Shown: positions 50,440 to 63,011, counted from the stretch's first letter. The stretch: 64,000 nucleotides of DNA from Globodera rostochiensis (GCA_018350325.1 JAEVLN010000012.1:1757991-1821990), one strand, 5' to 3'. Notes: a model not told the origin generated them from the sequence alone. Made by a program: numbers and translations.

Positions 50440-51667
50440 TCAATCGCCAATGATGATCGCTCGAAGTCTGCGAATGATCTGTCGCTGCCGGTGCGCCTTG
50501 CGACTGTGCCGTGCGGTGGTCACGTGACGATGGTGATGGTTGTGGTGACGATGCGATCGCGCGTGGCCCGTAGTCTCGCGGACGGATGATGGCACAGTGT
50601 CAACCAGTACAACGCTTTGCCGTTGATGCGCTGCATTGTCCTCGTCTCCGACCTCCAACAGATCGTCATGCGCTATGCACGTCTGCCGATAGACGCGCAT
50701 TCGCATGTCCGTCCGCTCGTACGCGCACTCGTATTGGTCCGAACAACGGCACCTTAAGGAACAAAATGCCATTAAAAATGGAGGCACAAAACAATTTTGT
50801 CTGTTTTTTCTTCTTTTTTTAACGTGGAATCTTTTTTTGTTCACTCTCTTTCATAAAAAATGGAAAAATTCTCTTTAAGGGATATGTCCTCACCATGACT
50901 TAATCCACTTAAGGGGCGCCTTCCCGTCCAGCGAAAAGCTGTAAAAACCGCACGGCTCCCTCTCCACGGTGCAAATGGGCGCATTTTCGTCAAAAATCTG
51001 CGCCTTAAAATTAGAAAAATTTGTCCCCAAATCCACGCGCAGATGAATGTAATTGGGTAGACAAGCCCCGTTCAGAGAAAACCAGTTTTATCAAAATAAT
51101 AATGCGGATTTTCTCCTATTTTAAAATGACTCCGAATGATTGCATTTTAAAAATGTCAGAAAAAACGGGTGAACTCATTGTGAATATTTGTGGAAAAATT
51201 GTAAAAACAAAAGTCAAAAAAAACTCAAAAAGTGTTATTCTTAAATAAAAAGGACGATGAATCAACACAATACCCACCGGGAACATTTGTCTGTCCATGC
51301 CCAGAGGGAGCGTTCTTCGCGCACGTGCCGTTGCCGCAACAGACATCGGACAACCGACAGTGAAGAGCATCAACAGAGTGAGCAGGACGATCACATTGGG
51401 CGAAAAAGTGTGCCGACAAAGAGATGAAGGGGAGTAAACGGGGTTGGAGTTGAAGCAGTTCGGACGGAGATGAACACAGCGCTTCTGCTGAACGGTGGTG
51501 GCGGAGAAGTGACTGTGCTGTCGGTGCTGATGTTTCATTGTGGTCGCCATCCTCCGTCGTCCAACAACATCACCACGCGGGGGAGCAGCAGGACACCGTT
51601 CTGGTGCATCGACGGCAAAACTGTTCTGCTTGGTTGGCCTCATCCAAACAGAGGGCAGCGTCGTCAT
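50440..51667 (-). CDS. putative secreted Cys- and His-rich protein (270 aa), family not recognised
   Basis: Three exons (51278-51667, 50894-51003, 50440-50752) join in phase to 271 codons including stop. A strong hydrophobic segment (NVIVLLTLLMLFTVG) followed by SVAATARARR suggests a signal peptide or anchor. It lies well inside the frame, so the true start may be a later Met such as the one at 51550. The mature region has Cys-containing segments (ICTVEREPCGFYSF; WCRCSDQYECAYERTD; MRVYRQTC), then a His/Arg-rich tail (RSHRHHNHHHRH) and basic end RRLRAIII. The conserved-looking Cys block suggests an extracellular domain, but no function is proposed. Confidence 0.6.
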
Positions 51668-54600
51668 TGTAATGATTGCGTTGAATGGACAATTTGCACC
51701 TGAAAATGGAAGAGAATGTGAGTTGTGTCAATTAGACGCCCGTTTTTGACAAAATTAGGGCGGCAGAAAATTGGAAATTTCCAAAACTGCGCGGACACTA
51801 AGAAAGTCATTTTTGGCCAAGCATTTATGGCACAAGTCGAGGCTAGAGTTGTTAAGTAGCGCCAACACGTTAATGAGTAAAACAATGCGTGCGATGTGTG
51901 GACAAATTTGGCATTTAGTAAAAATGTAATATTGCCCAGCGTCTCAATGAGAAGTTTTATAGCTTTACAAGAAAAAAAAAACGACCAAAATAAATAATTC
52001 TCATGCAAAATTGGGGCACATACAAAAGCTGCCAATTTTGGGTTGGCGAAAAAAGGAAAAGCAATGAATGGGCGCAGTCACAGGAGCCGAGCCGCGTTGG
52101 GTGAAAATGGGTAATTATTGTATAATATATTCAAACAAAAAAAGAAAAGAAAAATTAACCGGCGGCAAATTCCCAAGAACAGGTGAAAGTCAAAAATTAT
52201 AAATTATGGTAATGGCCCAGACTAATAAGGCGGGGGCAGTCGGAGGAAAGAAACCAGAGCCCGCTACTGCCACAGAAAAGAGTTTGAAACAAACATTGGG
52301 CGCTCAAATTCGATGAGGTCGGAAGATAATTGACAAAAAAAAAATAATTTAAAAAATGAAAACCCAATTCCATCCAGCCAAGCCTGTTGTGTGTTTCTTT
52401 CTCTCTTACGCATTCGTCGGACGAAAGGATCGTGGGAGCTGACGAAAATCCTCCGATTTTCCACCTCCCTACCTTTCCCATGCACCGTCCCTCAGAAAAA
52501 CAATTAAAAAGAGACCATTTGGGAATGAATGGGATGGGTTTGAGACGGGGAGGGGGGGGGGGAAGCTTATTAATAACGGTCCGTTCGGCCGGGCTTTGGC
52601 TGGGCAGAGAGAGGTGTATTAGAGGAGTATTATACGTATTGTACACATTGCATCCCAATTGCTTCCATGTGACGCAATATTTATGGGGGTAACGAAGAAG
52701 AAAGGGGGGGAGGGGAACGTGGAACGGAGTGGGGCGGGGGGGGGGGGGCGGGGCCCGTTCTTTGAACGCGTTTATTGTTTGAATGGTCATCATCCCATTT
52801 GCGAGAAGGAATCGCTGCCATTTCTCATCCTCATAAAAACTAGTTGTGGGGATTTAGGGCTAAGGCATGACGAAGACGGGGACGCGAGAATCGAGTCCAA
52901 GGTCAAAATTGGTTTCTTTTTTTTGTTTGATAAAACATCTGTTTTCTTCGGGGGACAGGTGTAAAAACAACACAAAAATTGCAATGCGAAAACGCGCGCA
53001 GCACACGCTTAAGCATTTAAATGAAAGAAGAAAAAAAAATTTGGGGTTTTTGGAGAGAAACAAATGCCTATTTTATGTACACAGCGGCCCTTTCTTTTTA
53101 GGGGCCGAGAGTTAAGTGACCAGAAAAAGAAAAGAAAAAAACATCCGGTTACCACCACTACTATAACACATTTTCAGCTCACAAATCAGTGTCAAGCCGA
53201 TGGGACCCCAGCCACCAATCTTCTGCAGCTTCGTTCAGAAAAGATTGTGTGTGTGTGAAATTAATTCTTTTCACGAAAACAAAACAAAACTAACCAACCA
53301 TTCATTCCCACCCCCACCCCACCCCCCCCCCGCTCCTCCAAATCGGGTCCGCTCCCTTACTCGAAGACGGGCGGAGAGTGAACGGTGGTCTCCCAATTTC
53401 GGATCAAATTGAATGGTGGAAAAAGAAAAACAGGACAAAAACAACAGAGAAGGTCAGAGTCAATCTCACCTTTTTATCAGCAACCTTTCGGGTCTCAATT
53501 TGTGTGTTGTGTGCGGGTCCGTCCTTCCTTCCCCCCCCCCTTTGGTGCAATTTCAAAAACTGAAAAACAAACAAAAGGGAGTATAGAGTGCAAAATGATC
53601 AACCCATCATAGTCAAGCAGTTCAACCCTTGCCTGCCATCTTTCCAACCTCCAAACACACATACACACTAGCAGATCGCAAGCCTTTGGGGAGATGAATA
53701 ATTAGAACGGAGACACAAAATGCCCTTGGGCGCCCCATCTGACGCATCGGGGTTTGTTTCCCACAACACCAACTCGTCCTCCCTCACACGCGCACATATG
53801 CCAAACTGTTCACCGAACCGAACGGGGTGATGAAGTTCATGGTCAGTGGAGAAATGTGCGGGGGGATCCGCTCCAAACTCATTAAGAGGAACTGTTAACA
53901 CGGCAACAGTCAGTCGTCGAGTCGAAAGCGGCGGGCGCCAGCCGACACCGTCCGTCGATGGGGCGGGGGGGGGGAGGCGGGAGGAGGGTGGGAAGGAAAT
54001 GACCTCCACTCGGCAACGGAAGAAAGAAATGTGGGGCTGACGACGAATTTGGGGAAGGTGACATAATGCCGGCGGGGAGAGGGGGGACATGAATCATCTT
54101 CATATCGGAACGGAAGAGCGATGGCGGCGAAAGCTGGTCAAGCAAATTAGGGAACAAAATAAGTAAACCGTCGTATTTATGGGTTTATGTGCGCAGTTCG
54201 ACCAAATTTGTCCCAGATTTTTATTTTATTAGGGGGTTTTGGGACCAGTGATAGGCATGGACACGGACGGACGAGTGCAAATCCACTCTTTTCTTTTTTG
54301 ATGGCAAAATCCAATAGCACATATATAAATAATGTTCCACCACCAAATGCGGGGAGTTGACAAAATCAAAATGTGCGGATTTCATTCGGACAAAACAACC
54401 AATCAATCCCACACCACACAGCACCAAAAAATTATCACACAATGACTGAATTTTTCAACCGACGACGACCGTTCGTGATGAATTGCGCGAGTTTATATGC
54501 GAGCCGATCGGTGACGGACAGCTGATCGGAAGTGCGGGAAAAAAGCGAATAAATGAAGCGAGTGGAACCAAATTATACGCCGTCGAATCAGTCACATTTT

Positions 54601-57600
54601 GGAACCGAATAATCGCTAATAGTCCCCTACTTAACCCCCCCCCCACCCCCCGCGTCTCCCCCTCCGGGGGGTTCGGTTCAAGGACAATACGTTGAGACAG
54701 GGAGGGGGGAGGGGGGGGGGGGGTGTCCAATTAAGTCTCCCCCGTCCCACGCTGTTGAAGAAGGGTCTGTGTATGAAGCCTAACATTTGAGTCGTCAGTT
54801 TGTTGCCCCCCCGGCATGTACTCTCAACATGGAATTACAAAACAACACACATTCCGTGTGAACGGGGGGGGGGATGGACAACGAATGTAAAAGGTGGCGG
54901 GCGGCTGATGTGCCATTTTTTGTCATTAATTCTCAAGGTTAACACAACAACCACAACAAAAAATAAACAGCAGCATTCGATTGTGAAAAGTGAGGCTCGC
55001 GCTTCGATTGAGCGTGAGACGGCGGAGAAGGTCACGCATAAAAGCCCTCCACACCATTCATTCTCCAACCCAAAAGCGTACAAAACGATGGAGATGATTT
55101 CACATTTAATTTCACATTTAACAAAAAAACTTGGAGTTCGTTTTCGGATTGAATCCGGTAGAGATAAAAGCGGCGGCACCCCTTTTTTGAAAGGCGAGAA
55201 GGGCCCGAGAAATGGGAACCGAAGAACATTTATGTGCCATTCAAGTCGTTCATTATATACGGGCAAGAGAGGGAGAGGACAGGGCACAACAACAAACATA
55301 ATCCGCCGCCGGACGTAAAGTGACTGGGGGATGGATGCATAAATAAAAATGTGCAGCGAAATGTCCGGACGGACGGCCGTTCGGCCGGAAGAGTGGGCGG
55401 GCCCATCCCCTCCCCTCCCCCCAGGCGATTTGGTAGATAAAAGTGCCAAATTCCACGGCACTTATAAAGCCAAAGGTCGCGGACGCATTTTTGCAGTTTT
55501 GTAAACATTTTAGTAAAATCAAAGAGTGTTATTTATGGTTAAACTCTCCAAACACAAACAAAAAAAAATATCAAATGGCAACAGAAGCCCCCCCCCCCTC
55601 CCCTCCCATTTCAATTTCTTATCTCTGTGCTCGGGGGCAATAAAAGCTCTTAAAGGGTGGGGGGGGGATGATACAAAAATGGACTGGCCGACGATTCTAA
55701 GGGCCAAAGGATGAGAAAAGTACAGGCCGCGGCCGCCCCGCCCGCCCAATGAATGCTTTTCAAAGTGCACTTTATATTTTAATGCAAAAAAATATGCGGA
55801 AAAATGGTCCTTATTTCACTAAAGCATAAAGCACAAAAAAAAAAGAGAACAAAACTGTACGCAAAATGAATATTAGCTAATAAACTACGGGGCTTTTTTT
55901 TCGTAAATTCACAGAGCCATAAAAATAAATTTGTTACAAATAGCTGCCCCCTCCCCCTATTTTCGACACATTCCGACGAATTGCGAAAATGGAGGCGACA
56001 AAAATACGAGTCAAAATGGGGGGGGGGGCAAAACTTTTGGCCCCCTCCCCCATTAATAAATACATATTTTAATGGTTCGTCTTCACGACGAATCGACACG
56101 ACCCCCACGCACCGGTGTGTAAAGGGCAAGTGAAAGGATGGAAAATGGCAGCGCCCACGGCGACCCCTTCCCCCCCCCCTTTTCTAAGGGATCACACAAA
56201 TCAAAAACAATTTGGCCGGCGCCCTTTCGAAGAATTTGTAAATGCAGACAAAGCCAACACAAAAAAAGTTTGAGAACTTTTCTAGGGGATCCAAAACAAA
56301 AAATAAATTTTTATTATTATTTGAGGACGACGGGGGGGGGGGGGTTGGGATCGTACAGCCGCCATCTCTTTCCTGTCAATTGAACTGCTTGCTAAGCTGT
56401 GGTATACTTTATACGCCCGCAAAAAAAAAGTATGAAATGACCGCGCCGCTCAGAGATGGGTGGATTGGTTTTGTTTGGTCTGTTTTTGATGATAAGATTC
56501 AATTAATGCAAGTCGGAAAAATTTTTTTGGGGTGATTTTTGTTGGGGGAATGCTTGGACCACGTTTCGCAATGAGAACATACAATATTTCGACGATTTTA
56601 GTGGGACCGTCCATGGGCAGATGGGATTAAAAATGATGCAAAAACCAAAGAACGACCATCGGCGGCGGCGGGGGGGAGGGGGACACTTTTTTTCTTTGCA
56701 GAAAGTGAACAGAGAAAAGAGCATTTTTCAGTTTTTGAACGCCACCAAATGTGCCCAAAAAATGGCGCCTAAATCGCCGAAAGTTTGGGCCGCCTCCCCC
56801 CTCCTCGCCATGTGCAGTTCACGCCCCACTCACCGGAGACCATTAAAAGTTGTCGTCGTCGTCGTCCTCGTCAATGTTGCAGCACGCCTCGCATTTGATC
56901 ACCACCAAAGATAGAGGAAGTAATGGGGCTGGGGGGTTGTTGATTCGCGTGTTTCGTCTCGTCCCGTCTCTTCGGCGAAGTTCAGCCGCTGCAGTGGACC
57001 TTCACCCAGTCATTCTCAACCTGTACAACAAAATGAATAGGTTGTCGTCGTTGTTGTTCTTTACACAAAAAGACGTTTTTTTGGGCCAAAGTGAGGGAAT
57101 AGGGTCAAGCAACCGACTCAGCAAAAATTGAAATTGCGGAGGGAGGGCGTCGGTTGGCTGACTGACGACCCCACTCGGCATGCGCGCTACACATATTGGG
57201 TAAAAAGTTGCGTTTTACTAATTTTATGAACAAAAAGTAGCCTAAAAAAGATTTTTAAAATCTTACTTTTTTATATACAATTCAGCTATCTGAGTAGAGA
57301 ATTTTGATAAAGCGATTCCCGAAAACCGATTTGGTCAAGGTGGCCCAAAACGATTTTGCGGATTTAAACTGGAAAACCGCAACTTTTTATGCATTGACCC
57401 AATATTTGAATTAAAAAAAGGCATTTGAAGACAAAGGTTTTTTATACTTTTGCTTCTAACAATTTCACCCCTTTGGCTTATAACGTAACATTACATTAAT
57501 TTTCTCGCAAATATTATTGTTAGTATATTTCATTCAACAAAAATTGTTTTTTTTTTTTCACAAATCTCGACTCTATTTTGGGCGATTGATGGATTGATGC

Positions 57601-57775
57601 TGAACTTTTTTTGTTTCTTTCCCCCGCTTCCCCCACAAAAAGTGATTAATTTACCGCGACAGAAACCCCACCGACAACAGACGGGGAGAGGAAGGGAGGG
57701 AGCAGCGATATGCCCTTTTGTAAAACTTGTTCATTCATTCTCAACCCCAAAACAAAATGTGATTAATTAAATTAA
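51668..57775. other. intergenic, no gene recognised
   Basis: About 6 kb without any conserved coding segment. G runs (52550-52562, 52735-52749, 54707-54722, 56333-56344) and C runs (53320-53330, 55589-55600) are frequent. The open frames present are proline/glycine-rich readings of these. It contains the mariner-type MITE at 57196-57402. Confidence 0.5.
57196..57402. mobile_element. mariner-type MITE (207 bp)
   Basis: It starts TTGGGTAAAAAGTTGCG and ends CGCAACTTTTTATGCATTGACCCAA. The ends are complementary apart from an 8-nt insertion in one, and are flanked by TA on both sides. TATTGGGT-type ends and TA duplication fit Tc1/mariner. No transposase. Confidence 0.7.
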
Positions 57776-59492
57776 TTAATTGAAATTTACACTGTCCAAT
57801 GTAAACACGCTGAGCACGCGACCGTCCGGCTGAATGGTGCCGAAATTTGTGCAAATTTGCTGATGCAAGCGTTGGTCAAGCCGAGGAACACAACGCAAAA
57901 TCTAAACAAAAAATATTCTTAGGAAATGTTGAGGTTCGCTGCCCCATCAACGAGATAGATTATAATTATAATGAAGGTCAATTAAAATTCGTTTATTATA
58001 ATTAAGGCAATAATTCGTTATTTGACTTGATTCTCGGGCCAAATTGGCGCAGTTTTCACAATTCACCTTTTCCTTGCTGATCAGGCCAACAAGCGCGTAC
58101 AGGTTTGCCAACGGCTCGGTCAGCTCGCACTCCTCGGGCTGCACACCGTGGGCCAAGCACAGGTGCAGGACAGCGTAGTCCAACCGGAAGAGGTGCTGTC
58201 GAAGCGCAGACTCGGAGGGGGACAGCGCGGTCAGCGCGATGCTGTGATGAATGTTCGGGTAGGGAAGGGAGAAGTGCAGAAGTTGGGCGAGCAGTTCCAC
58301 GAGTTGGGAGCCGTAGAACAAAGCGGCTATTGACTCTGATGGGAATTGGCGACGTTGCGAGGACGCCGAGTGGACGAGTCCCGAAATGGTCGACTGACTG
58401 TTGGCGCTGGAAGACACTTTGGCAAGGAGTTGAGCGCGTTCAAGGCATGGGCATAAATTGAGCTGTAAAAGAACCACCAATTTTAAATGATCCCCTGCCC
58501 ATTTCTGGTCCAATTTGAGGCCCTCCTCTTCCCAATCAGAAAATTTGGTGGCATTTTTTGATGATCAAACCGTGTGAACGAAGCGGCGGGGCTTCGGCTG
58601 ACCCGTCCACGCGGGGATTTGCTCCACCTTTCCAACGGGACGCTTCTCTAAGCGAAGAACGCGAAAAAGGAAGCGGACAATGTGCACAATTTGGCTGTTC
58701 AGCTGAAACAGCGCAAAATTAATGGAAAAATTTTTTTCTTAAATTTTTGAAAACAAAAATTGGGCAGCAAAATGATTATAAATATAATAAATAACCTTTG
58801 AGTTTGTGGTCATTAACAAATTGTGCAGTTCAGTCTTCTTCAAATTTGTTCGATTGATACGTTCCGAGTGACTCACCATTTTCTTCTTCAAAATGAGAAC
58901 TTCTTTATTTACTTTACAATGAGAAGAAAAATAATTTTGGTTTCTTAAAAACGAATTCATGCCCACGTTCTTGTAATCAAACTTTTGAGACTTCCGCAGA
59001 GTTTAGGGTAAATTTGCTCAATGAAACAAAAAATGACACAAACTTCGAGGAGCAGTACATTTTGACGGTTCCGTTCGCTTTGACTCGCCGTGTGCGAAAT
59101 TCGTTGCCTCAGCTGTCCGACCTGCTCCCTTTTGAGCGCAATTTTTGCTCGAATTTCTTCGATTGAGCGTCTGATTTGGTGAAAGTCGCTTTCGAATTTG
59201 ATCTAAATTTGGTTGGCATTTAAATCTTTGCCGCCCCCGGCATTCGCCGGCTTGGCACTGGCATTGGCACTGGCACCTCATCGCCAAGCGCATTTTGGAG
59301 GAGATGGCAAATAGCATTTTTGCTCATCAACAGACGACGTTTGTCGTCCCGGACTTTGCCAATTCGGACGACATTTGTGTTCAGACAGTTGACACAAATC
59401 AAATTCACTTGTGAACAGCGACAGCACGGACATCGCGTCAGATTGGTGTCAGAGTCGGAAATTATTCTGAAAACGTTTTCGTCATGTCTCAT
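57776..59492 (-). CDS. epg-8: ATG14/Barkor (EPG-8) autophagy protein
   Basis: Targeting subunit of the class III PI3-kinase (Vps34-Beclin 1) complex at autophagosome nucleation sites. The N-terminus carries four Cys (C21, C24, C33, C36) in the C-x2-C-x8-C-x2-C spacing of ATG14. A coiled coil follows over exons 59044-59202 and 58796-58990 (IEEIRAKIALKREQVGQLRQ, INRTNLKKTELHNLL). The C-terminal region ESIAALFYGSQLVELLAQLL and LDYAVLHLCLAHGV aligns with the ATG14 domain following the coiled coil. Exons: 59277-59492, 59044-59202, 58796-58990, 58628-58702, 58067-58462, 57776-57901; total 1167 nt, 388 aa, shorter than vertebrate ATG14. The exon start at 58990 and the joint at 58628 are less certain. 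The symbol follows C. elegans. Confidence 0.82.
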
Positions 59493-60727
59493 TCTCCAAT
59501 CAATTTTTAAAATAAAAAGTTCTAACGGGACCGGGTGTTGTTTGACACTGATTTGGACCAAATTCGAATTTTTGAATGCAAAATCTTTTCAGAGCAAAAT
59601 AAAATTGAGCCCAAAAATTACTCCAATTGCTGTGAGGTTGAGCAGCAACTCGATTCCGTCTCGAAATTGGCACAGCACACCGGCAACTGCTGTATTTCAT
59701 AGCGTTGAAGAATGCCAACAACAGAGCCGGGCTTTATGTTGATGTTGTTGGGGACGGTTGAATGATTTTGAGTTGTGATAAGCATTTGATGACAATAAAT
59801 TGAAATTTTTTTGAATTAAAAAGTATCGATGGTTGCGTTTAAGCCGAAGTGTTCTAGAGGTTGCAGACAATTTAAATAATTTAAAAACAAAAAATGAATG
59901 TAAAAGTAAATGTAATTATATTATTTCAACACAGCCCAACCATCTCAATCACTCGAGATTGTCACCGAAAAGTGGGAAAAACGTCCGCGCGCGTCCGTTT
60001 GTTGAAACAAAAAGTGGCGAAATAATGTTTGGCATAATGTTTAAATAAAAACTTTTGCGCGAGAATTCAAATTTGCCTCTAACTCCTCTTTTCTATTTAA
60101 CCGATTTAAAGGCACAAGTAGAAAACTTTGATCATTTTTTGAAATGTTTTGGAGGAATTTGAAGTATCCCATACACACAGCACAAAGCACAAAAGGCCAC
60201 TTAATGATGATGATGAATGTGAATGAATGAATAAAAAGCAGTAAAATGAGAGGGAACAACGGAGGGGGGAGGAGGGGGGAGGAGGGGGGGGGGGGGGGGG
60301 GGGGGGGGGGAGGGGAGGAGGGGGGGGGGGAGGGGGAACGGCGATCATTGATCAATAAATAAATAATTGGTTGGTTGAAGGAAAGGCACCGCATTTTTTG
60401 TCTGTAATGATGGAAAATGCGCGCTTGTGTCGCTCTGTTAGCGATGCGAAATTGTACCCAATTATTTTTTTCTGATTGTGTTTTAATTAGAGATCAGACT
60501 GATCGAGAGTCTCGATCGGGTCCGCAAGTCTGATCTCTAGTTTTAATGCCTTTTTTTTTGCTCAATATTTAAGTGTCGCGGATGCGCGTGTTTTAGCATT
60601 TGTAGTCGAATCCCCCCAAAAGTCCGGCCAATTTTTTGTGAGAGTCGAGACTTTCGAACTCTCGCGCCCTCTCCCTCCATTTGTCTTTGATCGATCCATC
60701 GCGCAACTTCAAGGGCACTTTCTTTGG
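59493..60727. promoter_or_regulatory. divergent upstream region of ATG14 and MFSD8-like genes
   Basis: About 1.2 kb between oppositely oriented starts. It contains a strongly strand-asymmetric G/A tract at about 60264-60336 and the 52-bp MITE at 60488-60539. I found no CACGTG (CLEAR-like) motif by eye. Confidence 0.4.
60488..60539. mobile_element. 52-bp hAT-type mini-MITE
   Basis: It starts TAGAGATCAGACT and ends AGTCTGATCTCTA, flanked by perfect 8-bp duplications GTTTTAAT (60480-60487 and 60540-60547). It shares the TAGAG end with the PPIL4 and slo-1 intron elements and lies in the ATG14-MFSD8 divergent promoter region. Confidence 0.8.
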
Positions 60728-63011
60728 ATGTCCTCAACTGCCCTGGCGCCCAAATGTCCCGGCACCGATTGGCCCTCCATTTATGTGTCCACACTCGTCG
60801 CCTTCATCGGTGCCATCCACCAAAATTCGGTGATGGTGTGGCCCTTTCTGCTGTTGGTTCGTTCGTTCAACTTTTGTGGCATTTCCTGGACATCCCTCCC
60901 CCCCCCCCCTGCGCAAAGGTTGACCCAACCGCCAACGAAACATTTTACGGCTTTCTTCGCTCCATCTCCGGTTTGGGCACCGTTCTGACAGCGATGGTGG
61001 CCGGTTATATATGCAATCGGACGGCGAACACCCGGCAAGAGCAAAAAAAAAAGACCCTGGCGGGGACACTTTTATATTAGACCCGCACGGCGACAATTTT
61101 CAGAAGTTCCATGATCGCTGGGAAGCTGTTGGCTTTGTTGTCCTGCTCCATCTACTTGTGCATCGAATTGGCCCCTCCCAGCATTGCGCGTGTCCATTTG
61201 TTGTTCGTCCTGTTCGAGCTGTTCCTCGGTGCATCGGTCGGTGCGGCCAGCATGTTACGTACGCATGTGGCACATGCCAGCACGGAAGCTGACCGTGCCA
61301 AGGCGAACGGGGTGGTCAGTTTGGCACCCGCGGTCGGCCTAATCATCGGGCCGGGTTGGTGGTGGTGTACAAAACGCGCAGTGACTCGCTGAACTTTTGC
61401 TGAACTCAGTGATCAACCTGCTCTCCTCCACAATTGCTTTTCCTGGCTGGCCCCTCGCGTTCGGCATCCACTTGAACCTGTTCACCGCGCCCATTCTGAT
61501 TGCCATGCCCATTTCGACACTGGCACTTTACCTTTTGTTCTTCCATTTTGACGGCACAATACGGCTTCGGCATGATGGCATGGGGATTTTTGGGGACGTT
61601 CTTTTCACCATGTCTCCTATCAACAGATCCACAGCACAATAGTTCGCTGAACAATGACAATGCCCAAAATGCCGTCGATGGGCGGCGGCCGTCTCGGTGT
61701 GCCGTCGCCGCTGCCCCCTCTTTCGATTGGGTTGCCGTGGCCATTTGTCTGTTCACGCGTGCCACCGTGTCGCTGTGTCTGCTCAATTTGATCACGTGAG
61801 GTGACTCTGCCCACCTCTGGTGGTGTTCCGATCACGGCGCCCATTCCGATGCCGGAATTTGGTGATCGGAACACGCAACCACCCCCAAGCCCCCTCTGTT
61901 GATCACTCAAGTCCATGCCTTGCGTGCAGGGTTGGTCCCCCGTACATCCAGATGATGTTCCGTTGGAGATCCACGGAAATGGTGCGCTATCAATCCTACA
62001 TTGTGGGTGCCATTGGACTGCACGGAATTGCGTGGAATTTGGCATATGCCTTTTTGGACATGCGCAAGCGGTAAGAGAAGAAATTGGGGGCAGGCTTTTT
62101 GTATGTGGCCGCCAATTTTGAAAAGTTTCTCCGAACGAAATGCCATCGTTGGGTCCGTCGGGCTGCTGCTGATCGTCTATTTGGTCACCTTCAACTGGCC
62201 CTTTCTGTCCGACACCATTCCCTACCAGGAGCAGGAGCAGCAGTTGAACGTCTCCAACTTGTCCGCTTCATCATCATCTTCCATTGCGCCATCGGCGGCG
62301 GCGGCGGAATTCTCTGCCGTCGAAGCTCCCCTCGGGTGTCCCCAACGCTTTCGGTGGTGTGAAACCACGTGAGTTTGCATACATCGCCATGGCCGATCAA
62401 TTAAGCCCCAGTCCCCTCTTCAATTTGTTAATTACATTTAGCACTTTGGTGAGCATGCCGATCTTCATGGGCTCTCTGGTACTTGCACTTGGCGTGGCCC
62501 TCCCAGTCTCGGGCATCAACCTGGACATTCTCTACTCCAAAGTGTTGGGCAACATCCGACAGGTGGACGGGCTCAATCTACGAGAATGCACCCAATAATT
62601 TTAAAATTTAAAAATTCTATCCCCCTCCCCCCAGGACACAATATTTTCAAAATTCTAACCCCTCAGGGCACAATATTTTAAAATTAATCCCATCCCCCCA
62701 GGGCACAATGCAGGGTTGGTTTATCGTGTGCGGAGACGGGTTGGGGGTCGTGTTGCCAATTGTCCTTGGGTGAGTGTTGTGGCAGCATCAAAAGGCGATT
62801 TAATTGAACTGCTTGCCGGTTTAGGAAGGTTTACGAATGGCATGGGCCGGTGCCGCTTTGGTTGGTGGTCATCGGCTGTCTTTTCCTCTCTTTGGCCCTT
62901 TGTGCCATTCTACGCCATCGATTGGTGCCGCCAAAAGGGCAACAAATAAATGCCGTGGAATGCCATCAAATGGAGCGATTGTCGAAAGAAAAGGGACGAT
63001 GGGACTTTTGA
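60728..63011 (+). CDS. MFSD8/CLN7-like major facilitator transporter
   Basis: Multi-pass membrane transporter of the major facilitator superfamily; vertebrate MFSD8 acts in lysosomal membranes. Ten exons: 60728-60856, 60919-61034, 61104-61354, 61410-about 61577, 61627-61795, 61930-62070, 62126-62368, 62442-62562, 62702-62769 and 62825-63011, about 530 aa. Family features: SIYVSTLVAFIGAIHQNSV (TM1), VWPFLLL then DPTANETFYG, a GLGTVLTAMVAG helix, VGLIIGP before the linker, RNAIVGSVGLLLIV, LVLALGVALPVSGINL, LYSKVLG and a last helix VVIGCLFLSLALCAIL. The intron after 61034 has a GC donor (G|GCAAGA), and the fourth also appears to use GC (61577, or alternatively 61553). The ATG at 60728 was chosen by alignment; an in-frame earlier start exists. 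Substrate unknown. Confidence 0.87.

Noticed and set aside
53668..54090. Minus-strand open frame of 140 codons
   Set aside because: No recognisable motif, and it is overlapped by G/C-rich simple sequence with similar open frames on the other strand.
59493..60727. CLEAR/E-box CACGTG site for coordinated lysosomal control
   Set aside because: No CACGTG was found on reading the interval. A CTCGAG is present but is not specific.
61355..61409. Frame break in the MFSD8-like gene after GLIIGP
   Set aside because: A 55-nt intron (GTTGGT to CTCAG) gives GPVINLLSS, matching the family with no indel.
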